Assembly (NCBI RefSeq): GCF_013376415.1
Contig: NZ_WYET01000005.1
Coordinates: 61,640 to 125,639, forward strand
DNA: 64,000 bases
Reading direction: 5' to 3'
DNA from: Flagellimonas chongwuensis
Lineage (GTDB): Bacteria; Bacteroidota; Bacteroidia; Flavobacteriales; Flavobacteriaceae
Notes under the pieces: model-generated
The model's input: the letters and a program-made list of their open reading frames with translations, nothing else
What the model was told of the DNA's origin: nothing
Databases searched by the model: none
Made by a program: the position numbers and the translations under genes
Shown: in pieces, positions 43,635-52,361 of the stretch
Numbering within the stretch: position 1 is the stretch's first letter
Layout of the letters: the number at the start of each line of letters is the position of its first letter

Positions 43635-45779
43635 GTGAAAACTGCACTAATCTACACCATCATAGGCCTATTGGCGATCAACTCGCTGACCGCACAGGTA
43701 AAAATCGGTGATAACCCCCAGAATTTGAACCCCGCCTCGCTACTGGAATTGGAGAGTACCTCGCGTGCCTTGGTAATCTCCCGAGTAACCGATGCCCAAA
43801 TGAGCGCCATAAGCCCGTTGCGCGGTGCCTTGGTGTACAATACGGACCAAAACTGCCTGCACTACTACGATGGCACGGAATGGATCAATATCTGTGAGGC
43901 GCTGGATGACTCTTTTACAACCTCCACCGAAGATGGCACTATTATAATTACCCAAGACGGCGACAACTATGACTTTAGTGTAGGATTAATTGACAGCAGT
44001 AATATTCCTAGAAATTCAATTGAAGGATCAGATATAGCACCAGGAGTAATCGACTCTCAACACTATGCGAACAACTCAATCAACCCTGAGGAGCATTTCA
44101 ATGGTCTTGCCAGTAACACGAGACAAATTATTATATGGAATGGTACGGATTGGGTATACACACTTGAATCCGACCTACAGATTTCTGAAGCCGATGGCGT
44201 TATAGGTAATGAAGTGGTGGATGTCACCGATGGAACCTTGACACGTTCTGGAAATGGAGATGCCGGTGACCCATATACGCTTGGGGTTTCTCCACTTGGA
44301 ATCACAGAAAACGAACTTGCCAATAATGCGGTTACCTCAACTAAAATATTGAATGGTACTATACTTGAAGAGGATATAGCGAATGATGCTGTTACCCTCG
44401 ACAAAATAGCCAACGGAACAACTTCCGGACAGCTCATGCGATGGAACGGGACCGACTGGGTTCTTGTTGACGAAACATTACTAAACATCACAGAAACAGA
44501 TGGTATTGTAGGGAACGAAGTAACCGACGCAACATTAAACGGGTCCCTTGCACTGAACGGAACCGGAACACAGGCAGACCCTTTGACTTTGGATGTGCTT
44601 GACGGGGGAATAGATACCGACGAACTTGCGGACGGTGCGGTCACTACAAATAAAATACTAGATGCAAATGTTACTCGTGCAAAATTTGAGGATGGTACAA
44701 CCACAGGACAGCTTATGCAATGGGACGGAACCGACTGGGTCCTTATCGATGAATCGGCATTGAACATCACAGAAACGGATGGTATTGTAGGGAACGAAGT
44801 AACCGACGCAACATTAAACGGGTCCCTTGCACTGAACGGAACCGGAACACAGGCAGACCCTTTGACTTTGGACGTGCTTGACGGGGGGATAGATACCGAC
44901 GAACTTGCGGACGGAGCGGTCACTACAAACAAAATTCTAGATGCAAACGTTACTCGTGCAAAACTTGAGGACGGAACAACCAACGGACAGCTCATGCAGT
45001 GGGATGGAACCGACTGGGTACTCGTCGATGAAACATCCCTGGATATCACCGAAGATGATGGCATTATAGGGAACGAAGTAACTGACGCAACATTAAACGG
45101 GTCCCTTGCACTGAACGGAACCGGAACACAAGCAGACCCTTTGACTTTGGACGTGCTTGACGGGGGGATAGATACCGACGAACTTGCGGACGGAGCGGTC
45201 ACTACAAACAAAATTCTAGATGCAAACGTTACTCGTGCAAAACTTGAGGATGGTACAACCAACGGACAGCTCATGCAATGGGACGGAACGAACTGGATTC
45301 TAATAGATACACCTACTGTTTCCGAAGGAGATGGAATTACTGTTACTCCCTCCGGACAAGATTTTAATGTCGCTGTTACAAATCCCGTGGTAGCTCTCGG
45401 CAGAGTAAATAATAACGCAACAATTGTGAATGCATCTGGAGTCGCACTGCCAGCAGCTGGTTCGGGTGTAACAAGAACCAGTACTGGTAATTATTCTGTA
45501 CAATTTGCTACTCCTAGACCTGCGGGTGATGTAAATTATATTGTTCAACTAACTGTTTTAAACCAACCACAGCCAGGAACAACGATAGAAGTATCAAACC
45601 CAACAATTAACGGGTTTGATGTAACTATCTATGCCCCTTTTCCAATGCCAGATTTCTATGAAACACAAGACCCAACGACCCCAACAACCGTAGACCCTCA
45701 CACACACTCAGTGGTGGTTGACAATATACTTTATTCCCCTGTAGATTCTAGTTGGTATTTTACAGTAACAAACTTATAA
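43635..45779 (+). CDS. Secreted repeat protein with 93-residue near-identical repeats
   Basis: 714 residues from a GTG start that directly gives a signal peptide (MKTALIYTIIGLLAINSLTA). The first about 90 residues match a domain common at the N-terminus of Bacteroidota surface proteins (KIGDNPQNLNPASLLELES ... YNTDQNCLHYYDGTEW). Residues about 168-560 are tandem units: one diverged 102-residue unit, then three 93-residue units nearly identical, each running from WxGTDWVL through NITETDGIVGNEVTDATL, GTGTQADPLTLDVLDGG and DTDELADGAVTT to GQLMQW. The C-terminal about 150 residues are a beta-rich non-repeat domain. Asp/Thr/Gly rich with no lysine cluster; looks like a stalk-forming adhesin or phage-tail-fibre-like surface protein. 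No T9SS tail of its own. Confidence 0.7.
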   Translation: MKTALIYTIIGLLAINSLTAQVKIGDNPQNLNPASLLELESTSRALVISRVTDAQMSAISPLRGALVYNTDQNCLHYYDGTEWINICEALDDSFTTSTEDGTIIITQDGDNYDFSVGLIDSSNIPRNSIEGSDIAPGVIDSQHYANNSINPEEHFNGLASNTRQIIIWNGTDWVYTLESDLQISEADGVIGNEVVDVTDGTLTRSGNGDAGDPYTLGVSPLGITENELANNAVTSTKILNGTILEEDIANDAVTLDKIANGTTSGQLMRWNGTDWVLVDETLLNITETDGIVGNEVTDATLNGSLALNGTGTQADPLTLDVLDGGIDTDELADGAVTTNKILDANVTRAKFEDGTTTGQLMQWDGTDWVLIDESALNITETDGIVGNEVTDATLNGSLALNGTGTQADPLTLDVLDGGIDTDELADGAVTTNKILDANVTRAKLEDGTTNGQLMQWDGTDWVLVDETSLDITEDDGIIGNEVTDATLNGSLALNGTGTQADPLTLDVLDGGIDTDELADGAVTTNKILDANVTRAKLEDGTTNGQLMQWDGTNWILIDTPTVSEGDGITVTPSGQDFNVAVTNPVVALGRVNNNATIVNASGVALPAAGSGVTRTSTGNYSVQFATPRPAGDVNYIVQLTVLNQPQPGTTIEVSNPTINGFDVTIYAPFPMPDFYETQDPTTPTTVDPHTHSVVVDNILYSPVDSSWYFTVTNL
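44136..45320 (+). repeat. Tandem 279-bp repeat array within the surface protein gene
   Basis: Repeat starts (TGG of the conserved WxGTDW) lie at 44442, 44721, 45000 and 45279, exactly 279 bases apart; a diverged unit starts at 44136 with a 306-base length. The three 279-base units share long identical stretches at DNA level, so they are recent and could change copy number by recombination. A partial fifth unit ends near 45320. Confidence 0.95.
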
Positions 45780-45783
45780 TTCC

Positions 45784-46950
45784 TTGAAACCCTTCCTCCA
45801 CATAGCGTTTTTGTTTTCGGTCAGCGTTGCCTTTGCCCAAGAAGGGCTGTACAACAGTGGCAATTTTACCGTGCACAACGATGCCCAAGTGGGCCTGCAT
45901 ACCAATTTGATCAACGATGCCAACTTTGACCAAACCACTGGGCTGGTCGGTTTTTATGGCAATCGCCCCATTACGGTCACAGGGAGCATACCCCCCACTT
46001 TTTGGGATACGGAGATCTTGATGGACAACAATGTGTTTTTGGACATCCCGCTGATGGTGCGGAACAACGTTAATTTTATACTCGGCGATTTTTTAACGCC
46101 CACCAACACGCCAACGGTCAACCTAAACTTTATGGAAGACGGCTTTTTTGGCGGAGAGAGCGACGATTCCAAAGTAACCGGCTTTGCCGAGGTGAACAAC
46201 CGCAACGTGTTCTCCTTCCCGGTAGGCGATGCGGAACAGCTCCGCCCGTTGACGTTCAATGCCCAGGGTACGGTGCCACAAGCCATTTGTGCCTATTTTT
46301 TTGAAAATCCTTCCGCCCCCACCTCCATTTCCCAAACTTTTGATGTGGAAGAAAAAGTAAACAACATTGGCACGGTGACCGATAGGGAATTCTGGATACT
46401 ACAGGGCAACACTCCCGTTCAGGTCACCATTTCGTGGAACACCCGAAGCAGCCTGATCACCATTCCGAATGCCACGGTGGAGTCCATTATCGTAGTGGGC
46501 TGGAACAAATCGTCCAACCAATGGGTGGTTATCGGGAACACCGCTTATAGTGGCGATATCACCAATGGTTTTGTAACCTCGGAAACCTTTGTGCCCAACG
46601 ATTATGCAGCCATTACCTTTGGTACGGTTCCGCTTCCGACAGATACTTTTGCCGTGAACAATCCCACTTTGGGCAATTATTTTTTGAGCCCGAACGGAGA
46701 CGGCACCAACGATTTTTTGGTCATCGATGGCATGGAGGAATCGCCGAACAACAGTTTGCGTATTTTTAACCGCTACGGACAAAAGGTTTTTGAAAAGATA
46801 AACTACACCAACGAGTTCAGGGGCGTGGCCAACACGGGCAGCATGGTTCCCAATCCAGCCAACGGCCTTCCGGAAGGCGTTTATTTTTATCTGGTGACCT
46901 TGGACGACCTTGGACTGGAATATAACGGCTTCCTATTTTTAGATAAGTAA
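45784..46950 (+). CDS. Secreted protein with T9SS type B (gliding-motility) C-terminal sorting domain
   Basis: 388 residues from a TTG start that opens a signal peptide (LHIAFLFSVSVAFA). The mature part is beta rich; its last about 90 residues form the gliding_CTERM domain: FLSPNGDGTNDFLVIDG, then LRIFNRYGQKVFEK, then PEGVYFYLV and a final LEYNGFLFLDK. This marks it as cargo of the type IX secretion system, type B branch. It begins 4 bases after the repeat-protein stop, so the two are co-transcribed and probably assemble on the same surface structure. Confidence 0.88.
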   Translation: MKPFLHIAFLFSVSVAFAQEGLYNSGNFTVHNDAQVGLHTNLINDANFDQTTGLVGFYGNRPITVTGSIPPTFWDTEILMDNNVFLDIPLMVRNNVNFILGDFLTPTNTPTVNLNFMEDGFFGGESDDSKVTGFAEVNNRNVFSFPVGDAEQLRPLTFNAQGTVPQAICAYFFENPSAPTSISQTFDVEEKVNNIGTVTDREFWILQGNTPVQVTISWNTRSSLITIPNATVESIIVVGWNKSSNQWVVIGNTAYSGDITNGFVTSETFVPNDYAAITFGTVPLPTDTFAVNNPTLGNYFLSPNGDGTNDFLVIDGMEESPNNSLRIFNRYGQKVFEKINYTNEFRGVANTGSMVPNPANGLPEGVYFYLVTLDDLGLEYNGFLFLDK

Positions 46951-47027
46951 AAAATCAGTCTTTCCCTCCAGAATTTTTCAAAAGCAGTAATTAAAAATAC
47001 TTCTTAACTTGGGGCAAAATTTGTTTC

Positions 47028-47762
47028 ATGAAAAGAAGGAGCTTTTTAAAAAATACCGCGGCATCCGGCATGGCCTGTGCCCTTTCACCCGTGTTTCCCT
47101 ATTTCGCCGACCCCAAATACTCGACCGAAGAGCTGATGGGCAAAGCGGACATAAAACTTTTTGGTGAAGGCATTAATTTACGGGAAGAAGCCTACAACTC
47201 CTTTTTGGAAATGAAAAAAGCGGCCTATTCCGCCGGTTTTGATATTAAAATGGTGTCCAGCTTTCGCGATTACTATCATCAACAGCGCATTTGGGAACGC
47301 AAATACCTGAACTATACAGAGGATTTGGGCCTGTCCCCTTTTGATGCCATTGAAAAAATAATTGAATATTCAACCATTCCTGGGACGAGCAGACACCATT
47401 GGGGAACCGACATTGATATTATCGATGGCTTCCCAAAATCTTCGGGCGATGTACTGGTCCCCGAAAAATTTGAAGCGGGCGGCCCTTACGAAGGCTTCAA
47501 ACTTTGGTTGGACGAAAACTCGACCAAATATGGGTTCTATCTTGTCTATACCAACAACCCCAGAAGAAGGGGCTTTAAGTACGAACCTTGGCACTACAGC
47601 TATGCGCCCATTTCCATTCCCATGCTAACGGCCTATAGAAAACTCAATATCCTCAAGTTGTTGGAAGAAGAAAGATTTATGGGCAGCGAACACTTTACCG
47701 CTGGGTTTATCAAGACCTATCTTCAGGATAATATTTTGGACATCAACCCAGTATTGCTATAA
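47028..47762 (+). CDS. M15-family D-Ala-D-Ala carboxypeptidase-like protein with Tat signal
   Basis: 244 residues. N-terminus MKRRSFLKN and following hydrophobic stretch is a Tat-type signal. VanY-type zinc site: S121-R-H123-H-W-G126 ... D130 and, later, E186-P-W-H189 in YEPWHYSY. Such enzymes trim the terminal D-alanine of peptidoglycan or its precursors, or act as LD/DD-peptidases. The VanY-type sequence is common in Bacteroidota outside any glycopeptide-resistance cluster; none of the vanH/A/X genes is here. Single gene, 39 bases before an M48 peptidase gene. Confidence 0.88.
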   Translation: MKRRSFLKNTAASGMACALSPVFPYFADPKYSTEELMGKADIKLFGEGINLREEAYNSFLEMKKAAYSAGFDIKMVSSFRDYYHQQRIWERKYLNYTEDLGLSPFDAIEKIIEYSTIPGTSRHHWGTDIDIIDGFPKSSGDVLVPEKFEAGGPYEGFKLWLDENSTKYGFYLVYTNNPRRRGFKYEPWHYSYAPISIPMLTAYRKLNILKLLEEERFMGSEHFTAGFIKTYLQDNILDINPVLL

Positions 47763-47801
47763 CCGTTTTTTCGTATCTTCAACTAACAAGAACACTACAC
47801 C

Positions 47802-48566
47802 ATGAGAAGAGGAAGTTGGAGGATACGTATCCTTATCGGTTTGGCCATTGTGGCATTTGCTTTTATACGCCGATGCAGCAACCAAGAAGAAAATCCCTAT
47901 ACCGGGCGAACCCAGAACATCGACATGACCGCGGAGCAGGAAATTGCCATTGGGCTACAAAGTGCCCCCGAAATGGCACAACAGCACGGCGGCCTATACC
48001 CCGATGAACGTCTTCAAAATTTAGTGGACAAGGTCGGCAACAAACTGGTCCAGAACAGTGTGGCCAGCGAGACCCCTTATCGCTATGAGTTCCATCTTTT
48101 GGCGGACGACCGCACCATAAATGCCTTTGCCTTGCCGGGCGGGCAGATATTTATCACCTATGCGCTGTTCTCCCAGCTCAACGAGGCACAACTTGCGGGC
48201 GTACTGGGCCACGAAATAGGTCATGTAATCGGAAGGCACTCTGCGGAACGTATTGCCGAAAGCAGTTTTTGGCAAACTTTGGCCACAGGGGCGTCCGTAG
48301 GCGGCGACATGGGCAGTGTAGTTGCAGGAATTGGCCAGAACACCCTTTTGACCAATGGCAGGGGCGACGAACTGGAGAGTGATGATCTTGGCGTATTGTT
48401 CATGATCGAATCCGGTTACGATCCCAACGAGATGATAGAGGTCATGAAAATACTGAAAGCTGCTGCCGGGCCCAACCGGGTTCCCGAATTCCAGAGCACC
48501 CACCCCGACCCCGAGAACAGGATTGAAAAAATCAAGGAATCCATCGATAAATATTCAGGTCGATAG
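47802..48566 (+). CDS. M48-family metallopeptidase
   Basis: 254 residues. N-terminal membrane anchor (IRILIGLAIVAFAFIRRC) with a possible lipid-attachment cysteine at 25, then the M48 catalytic domain. Zinc site HEIGH at 137-141 (H137, E138, H141), third-ligand segment ELESDDLG at 190-197. LPGGQIFITYALF before it and TSHPDPENRIEKI-like THPDPENRIE after it are usual for the BepA/YcaL-type periplasmic M48 peptidases that degrade misfolded outer-membrane proteins. It lies 39 bases after the M15 gene on the same strand. Confidence 0.9.
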   Translation: MRRGSWRIRILIGLAIVAFAFIRRCSNQEENPYTGRTQNIDMTAEQEIAIGLQSAPEMAQQHGGLYPDERLQNLVDKVGNKLVQNSVASETPYRYEFHLLADDRTINAFALPGGQIFITYALFSQLNEAQLAGVLGHEIGHVIGRHSAERIAESSFWQTLATGASVGGDMGSVVAGIGQNTLLTNGRGDELESDDLGVLFMIESGYDPNEMIEVMKILKAAAGPNRVPEFQSTHPDPENRIEKIKESIDKYSGR

Positions 48567-48611
48567 AATCGGCGGTTCATCGATTAAAAAAGTGCTTTGT
48601 CCTTATTTCCG

Positions 48612-48619
48612 TATCTTTG
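48612..48619 (+). promoter_or_regulatory. Candidate promoter -7 element
   Basis: TATCTTTG, an exact TAnnTTTG match, lying where an in-frame TTG start would otherwise be assigned. It supports starting the small membrane protein at the ATG at 48680. Confidence 0.45.
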
Positions 48620-48679
48620 AATGAACCCGAATCCTACCTACGTTCTCTTGATCTTTTATGCTATAAAAAGAGAGAACAT

Positions 48680-48847
48680 ATGGGAACACTATTACACTTT
48701 AAAGATCTCTATTTAGAGGCATTTGACGATTGCAAACCTAGCTTTGTTGTATTCTTTTTAAAGGGATACTCAATATTCTGTGCCGCCATGTTTTTATTGG
48801 CTGTATATGCATTTTTATACAGAGCTTTTACTGGCTTTGAGTTCTAA
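48680..48847 (+). CDS. Small membrane protein, DUF6747-like
   Basis: 55 residues from the ATG at 48680; the frame is open further to a TTG at 48617, but that overlaps a strong promoter element. Sequence: MGTLLHFKDLYLEAFDDCKP then the hydrophobic helix FVVFFLKGYSIFCAAMFLLAV and a short tail YAFLYRAFTGFEF. The ending resembles the DUF6747 family of small flavobacterial membrane proteins (recalled; moderate). Function unknown. Followed by a strong bidirectional terminator. Confidence 0.7.
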   Translation: MGTLLHFKDLYLEAFDDCKPSFVVFFLKGYSIFCAAMFLLAVYAFLYRAFTGFEF

Positions 48848-48893
48848 GCCGCGAGACACACTCTTTTGCAAGGACACTAAAATTTGTGAAATG

Positions 48894-48929
48894 AAAAAAA
48901 GGCCTCATCCATTTTGGTGAGGCCTTTTT
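48894..48929. terminator. Bidirectional terminator between the small protein and ankyrin genes
   Basis: Stem GGCCTCA / TGAGGCC at 48901-48907 and 48918-48924, flanked by A-run and T-run, so it works on both strands. Confidence 0.88.
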
Positions 48930-48952
48930 CATTGGACGAATAAACTCCTTTT

Positions 48953-49345
48953 CTATTTTTTCATAGCAGCTTCCAACACGGCTTGTGCCTCTGTTGCGTT
49001 GGACAATTCCGCATACTTCATGGCAGTCATGCCACCATCACAGCGCTTTTTTAGGTCGGCCCCATTTTCAATGAGCACTTTTAAGACCTCGGCCTTATTG
49101 TAACGGGCCGCATAATGGATAGGAGCTTTCCCCAAAGATTTTTGGTTGACATCCTCCCCCAGTTCAATGAATTTTTTAACGGCTTCCACATCGCCCTGCA
49201 TTACCGCCTTGCAAAAAGTGCTGAGCTCATCGGGGCTTACCATTTCATAATTTGTTCCAAAATCAGTTGTTTTGAGTTCGTTGGCAGAAACGCCGCTTAG
49301 GGCCAACATGGAAAATGCAGCCACTGTGAAAATTGTTTTTTTCAT
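48953..49345 (-). CDS. Secreted ankyrin-repeat protein
   Basis: 130 residues. Signal peptide (IFTVAAFSMLALSGVSA), then a short acidic linker and about three ankyrin repeats: GDVEAVKKFIELGEDVN, APIHYAARYNKAEVLKVLIE and GMTAMKYAELSNATEAQAVL. A scaffold for protein contacts in the periplasm; no enzymatic motif. Monocistronic, minus strand. The 49346-49552 intergenic region upstream is AT rich without a clear -33/-7 pair for this gene. Confidence 0.85.
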   Translation of the reverse strand: MKKTIFTVAAFSMLALSGVSANELKTTDFGTNYEMVSPDELSTFCKAVMQGDVEAVKKFIELGEDVNQKSLGKAPIHYAARYNKAEVLKVLIENGADLKKRCDGGMTAMKYAELSNATEAQAVLEAAMKK

Positions 49346-49527
49346 GATGATTGTTTTTGATTAATGAATTTACTTGTTATAAAAATAGACTTCCCAGAAC
49401 AGAGGATGTTACACGATTAACAGTTAAATAACTTATTTTTAACAACTCTTCAATTTTAACATAAAATAATTAACAACTTCATAATTAGAATTTTAACAAA
49501 AAGCTAGGGCATCCAAGGAGAACATTT

Positions 49528-49535
49528 TATTTTTG
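49528..49535 (+). promoter_or_regulatory. Candidate promoter -7 element of gpmI
   Basis: TATTTTTG, an exact TAnnTTTG match, 17 bases before the ATG at 49553. It overlaps an in-frame GTG at 49535 and so argues for the ATG start. Confidence 0.5.
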
Positions 49536-49552
49536 TGGTACAATATTTTACT

Positions 49553-51070
49553 ATGAACAAAAAGGTTATTCTTATGATTTTGGACGGCTGGGGAAAATCC
49601 CCAGACCCAAAAGTTTCGGCCATTGAAAAGGCCCATACACCATTCATTGATTCACTTTACACCAAATATCCTGATGCCGACCTTCACACCGACGGAATGA
49701 ACGTTGGTCTGCCTGAAGGACAAATGGGAAATAGCGAGGTAGGACACATGAACCTTGGTGCTGGAAGAATCGTTTACCAAGATTTGGCCAAAATCAACAA
49801 AGCCGTAAAAGAAGATACCTTAAAAAACGAAACAGTACTCAAAGACGCCTTTGACTACGCCAAGGCCAATAACAAGCCGGTCCACTTTTTGGGCTTGGTG
49901 AGCGATGGTGGCGTACATAGCCATATAGACCACCTAAAAGCACTCATAAAAGCTGCTGACGAAAGCGGTGTGCAAAATTCTTACGTCCATGCATTTACCG
50001 ATGGCCGTGATGTGGACCCCAAAAGTGGAAAAGGCTTTTTGGTAGACCTTGACAATTATTGCGCTGACAAAAAGACCAAGTTGGCTACCGTAATCGGAAG
50101 ATATTATGCCATGGACCGCGACAAACGTTGGGAGCGCGTTAAAATGGCCTACGACGTTCTGGTAAATTCCGATGGAGAGAAAACACAGCATATAGGTGAA
50201 GCCATGCAAAAAAGTTATGATGAAGGCGTTACCGACGAGTTCATCAAACCTTTGGTAATGACGGATGCTGCCAACGCTCCGATTGCCAAGATTCAGGATG
50301 ATGATGTAATCATCTTTTTCAATTTTAGGACAGACCGTGGCCGTGAGCTTACCCAAGCGTTGAGCCAACAGGATTTCCATGAGCAGAACATGCACAAACT
50401 GAACCTGTATTATGTGACCATGACGAACTATGATGAATCCTTCAACGGAATCAAAATCATATTCAACAAAGAAAACATAAGGGAAACCCTTGGTGAGACC
50501 CTTGCCAAAAATGGAAAAAGGCAAATACGCATCGCCGAGACGGAAAAATATCCGCACGTAACCTTCTTTTTCAACGGAGGGCGCGAGGAACCGTTTGATG
50601 GTGAAGAACGAATCCTTTGTCCTTCCCCGAAAGTGGCAACCTACGACCTTCAACCGGAAATGAGTGCCTACGACATCCGTGATGCCATTATCCCTGAACT
50701 TAAAAAAGGGGATGCCGATTTTGTCTGCCTCAATTTTGCCAATCCGGATATGGTCGGTCACACCGGTGTCATGGAAGCAGCTGTTAAAGCATGCGAAACC
50801 GTTGACCAATGTGCGAAGGACGTGATTACGGCCGGTTTGGAGAACGGCTATTCCACCATCGTAATTGCCGATCACGGAAACTGCGATACCATGATCAATC
50901 CCGATGGTAGCCCGAACACGGCACACACCACCAACCCAGTGCCACTTATTTTGGTGGACAACGACATCAAAGAGGTGAAGAGTGGTGTTTTGGGAGATAT
51001 TGCGCCTACCATACTTAAAATGATCGGTGTACCACAACCCGAATTGATGACACAAAAACCACTGGTTTAA
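49553..51070 (+). CDS. gpmI: 2,3-bisphosphoglycerate-independent phosphoglycerate mutase
   Basis: Interconverts 3- and 2-phosphoglycerate in glycolysis/gluconeogenesis with a phosphoserine intermediate and two Mn2+ ions. 505 residues from the ATG. Metal site begins with LMILDGWG (Asp11); catalytic Ser61 in GNSEVGHMNLGAG; then SDGGVHSH and the FTDGRDVDP segment; late metal ligands in ADHGNCD and the THTTNPVP-like AHTTNPVP. An upstream in-frame GTG at 49535 was rejected in favour of the ATG. Monocistronic with its own promoter element. Confidence 0.97.
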   Translation: MNKKVILMILDGWGKSPDPKVSAIEKAHTPFIDSLYTKYPDADLHTDGMNVGLPEGQMGNSEVGHMNLGAGRIVYQDLAKINKAVKEDTLKNETVLKDAFDYAKANNKPVHFLGLVSDGGVHSHIDHLKALIKAADESGVQNSYVHAFTDGRDVDPKSGKGFLVDLDNYCADKKTKLATVIGRYYAMDRDKRWERVKMAYDVLVNSDGEKTQHIGEAMQKSYDEGVTDEFIKPLVMTDAANAPIAKIQDDDVIIFFNFRTDRGRELTQALSQQDFHEQNMHKLNLYYVTMTNYDESFNGIKIIFNKENIRETLGETLAKNGKRQIRIAETEKYPHVTFFFNGGREEPFDGEERILCPSPKVATYDLQPEMSAYDIRDAIIPELKKGDADFVCLNFANPDMVGHTGVMEAAVKACETVDQCAKDVITAGLENGYSTIVIADHGNCDTMINPDGSPNTAHTTNPVPLILVDNDIKEVKSGVLGDIAPTILKMIGVPQPELMTQKPLV

Positions 51071-51102
51071 GCAAACATTCTTTAAAATCCATAGAATCAA
51101 TT

Positions 51103-51110
51103 TATCTTTG
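51103..51110 (+). promoter_or_regulatory. Candidate promoter -7 element of map (leaderless-like)
   Basis: TATCTTTG, an exact TAnnTTTG match ending only 5 bases before the ATG at 51116, so transcription would begin at or within a few bases of the start codon. Confidence 0.45.
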
Positions 51111-51115
51111 CGGCT

Positions 51116-51934
51116 ATGATTCAAGTAAAGACAGCAGAGGAAATTGAGTTGATGCGCGAAAGCGCTTTGGTGGTATCCAGAACATTGGGCATGTTGGCCA
51201 AAGAAATCAAGCCTGGGGCCAATCCATTAAAGTTGGATAAAATGGCAGAGGAATTTATCCGTGAGCAAGGAGCCGTACCCGGCTTTTTGGGCATGTACGA
51301 TTTTCCGAACACACTAAACTGGAGCCCAAATGCGCAAGTCGTGCACGGAATACCCGGCAATGAAGAATTGAAAGACGGGGATATTGTTTCCGTGGATTGT
51401 GGAGCCGTTAAAAATGGCTTTCATGGCGACCATGCGTACACCTTTGAAGTTGGCGAGGTAGCCGAAGAAACCAAAAAATTGCTCAAGGTCACCAAAGAAT
51501 CACTTTACTTGGGAATTCGAGAGTTTACATTGGGCAATCGTGTGGGCGATGTGGCCTATGCTATCCAAAAGTATACCGAGGACCATGGCTACGGAGTTGT
51601 GCGCGAATTGGTAGGGCACGGTTTGGGCCGTGAACTACATGAAGACCCACAAATGCCCAATTATGGGAAAAGAGGGCGTGGCAAAAAATTTGTAAATGGA
51701 ACCGTTGTGGCCATAGAACCCATGATCAACATGGGCACCAGGCGAATAAAGCAACTCAAGGACGGTTGGACCATACTTACTGCGGATGGAAAGCCGAGCG
51801 CCCATTTTGAGCACGATGTGGCCCTTGTAGACGGGAAACCTGAACTACTATCCACGTTTCAATATATTTACGAGGCCTTGGGCATTACCAGCGATGAAGA
51901 GGATGAGTTCCGAAGCAAAAAGTTGGTGCTTTAG
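51116..51934 (+). CDS. map: Type I methionine aminopeptidase
   Basis: Removes the initiator methionine from new proteins; dimetal enzyme of the pita-bread fold. 272 residues. Metal ligands appear in VSVDCGAVKNGFHGDHAYTF (two Asp), VGHGLGRELHEDPQMPNY (His) and VVAIEPMIN (Glu), plus the final Glu in FEHDVALVDG. Cytosolic, associated with ribosomes. A leaderless-like promoter lies just upstream; the GxxExxY cassette follows. Confidence 0.97.
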   Translation: MIQVKTAEEIELMRESALVVSRTLGMLAKEIKPGANPLKLDKMAEEFIREQGAVPGFLGMYDFPNTLNWSPNAQVVHGIPGNEELKDGDIVSVDCGAVKNGFHGDHAYTFEVGEVAEETKKLLKVTKESLYLGIREFTLGNRVGDVAYAIQKYTEDHGYGVVRELVGHGLGRELHEDPQMPNYGKRGRGKKFVNGTVVAIEPMINMGTRRIKQLKDGWTILTADGKPSAHFEHDVALVDGKPELLSTFQYIYEALGITSDEEDEFRSKKLVL

Positions 51935-51952
51935 TGTAAGTATTTTTTATAT

Positions 51953-51972
51953 TGACACGAATTTCACCAATT
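51953..51972 (+). repeat. Left inverted-repeat arm of the GxxExxY cassette
   Basis: TGACACGAAT plus TTCACCAATT; each half has a perfect reverse-complement partner in 52362-52391. Confidence 0.85.
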
Positions 51973-51982
51973 ATTCAAATAA

Positions 51983-52357
51983 ATGTCCCAAATCATTTAT
52001 AAAAATGAGTCCTACTTCATCATTGGCCTATGCATGGACATCCATAACGAACTTGGTAAAGGATTCAGTGAAGCAGTCTATGGAGAAGCATTGGAATTGG
52101 AACTGAAGTCCAGCGGTGTTCCATATCAAAAAGAAGCTAAATTCAATATCACCTATAAAAGCAACATCTTGAAACACCACTATTTCGCTGACTTTTTAGT
52201 AGACGACAAAATAATATTGGAGCTCAAAGCAGTGGAAAAGATCAACAGTGCCCATGTAAAACAGACCTTAAACTATCTAGCAGCTTCTAAATTGAAGTTG
52301 GGGCTAATTGTAAATTTTGGTGAGGATAGCTTATCCTACAAAAGAGTAATACTATAA
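51983..52357 (+). CDS. GxxExxY family protein (PD-(D/E)xK nuclease-like)
   Basis: 124 residues, near the usual length. The name-giving motif is GFSEAVY at residues 27-33, followed by LELELKSSGV, IILELKAVEKI (the nuclease-fold E-x-K strand) and a C-terminal helix with NYLAASKLKLGLIVNFG. The family is distantly related to PD-(D/E)xK nucleases; activity is not established. ATG start at 51983 is 10 bases past the left inverted-repeat arm. Genes of this family are scattered and often strain specific, consistent with horizontal spread. Confidence 0.9.
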   Translation: MSQIIYKNESYFIIGLCMDIHNELGKGFSEAVYGEALELELKSSGVPYQKEAKFNITYKSNILKHHYFADFLVDDKIILELKAVEKINSAHVKQTLNYLAASKLKLGLIVNFGEDSLSYKRVIL

Positions 52358-52361
52358 ATCC

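Noticed and set aside
44063..45274. 403-codon antisense frame in the surface repeat gene
   Set aside because: The long frame follows from the repetitive composition of the sense gene; the serine/valine-rich sequence has the same 93-residue period and no independent features.
47028..47762. VanY-like glycopeptide resistance
   Set aside because: The M15 enzyme is VanY-like, but no van regulatory or ligase genes are nearby; a peptidoglycan housekeeping role is more likely.
49934..51124. 396-codon antisense frame under gpmI
   Set aside because: It is opposite a complete gpmI with catalytic motifs and shows no known domain.
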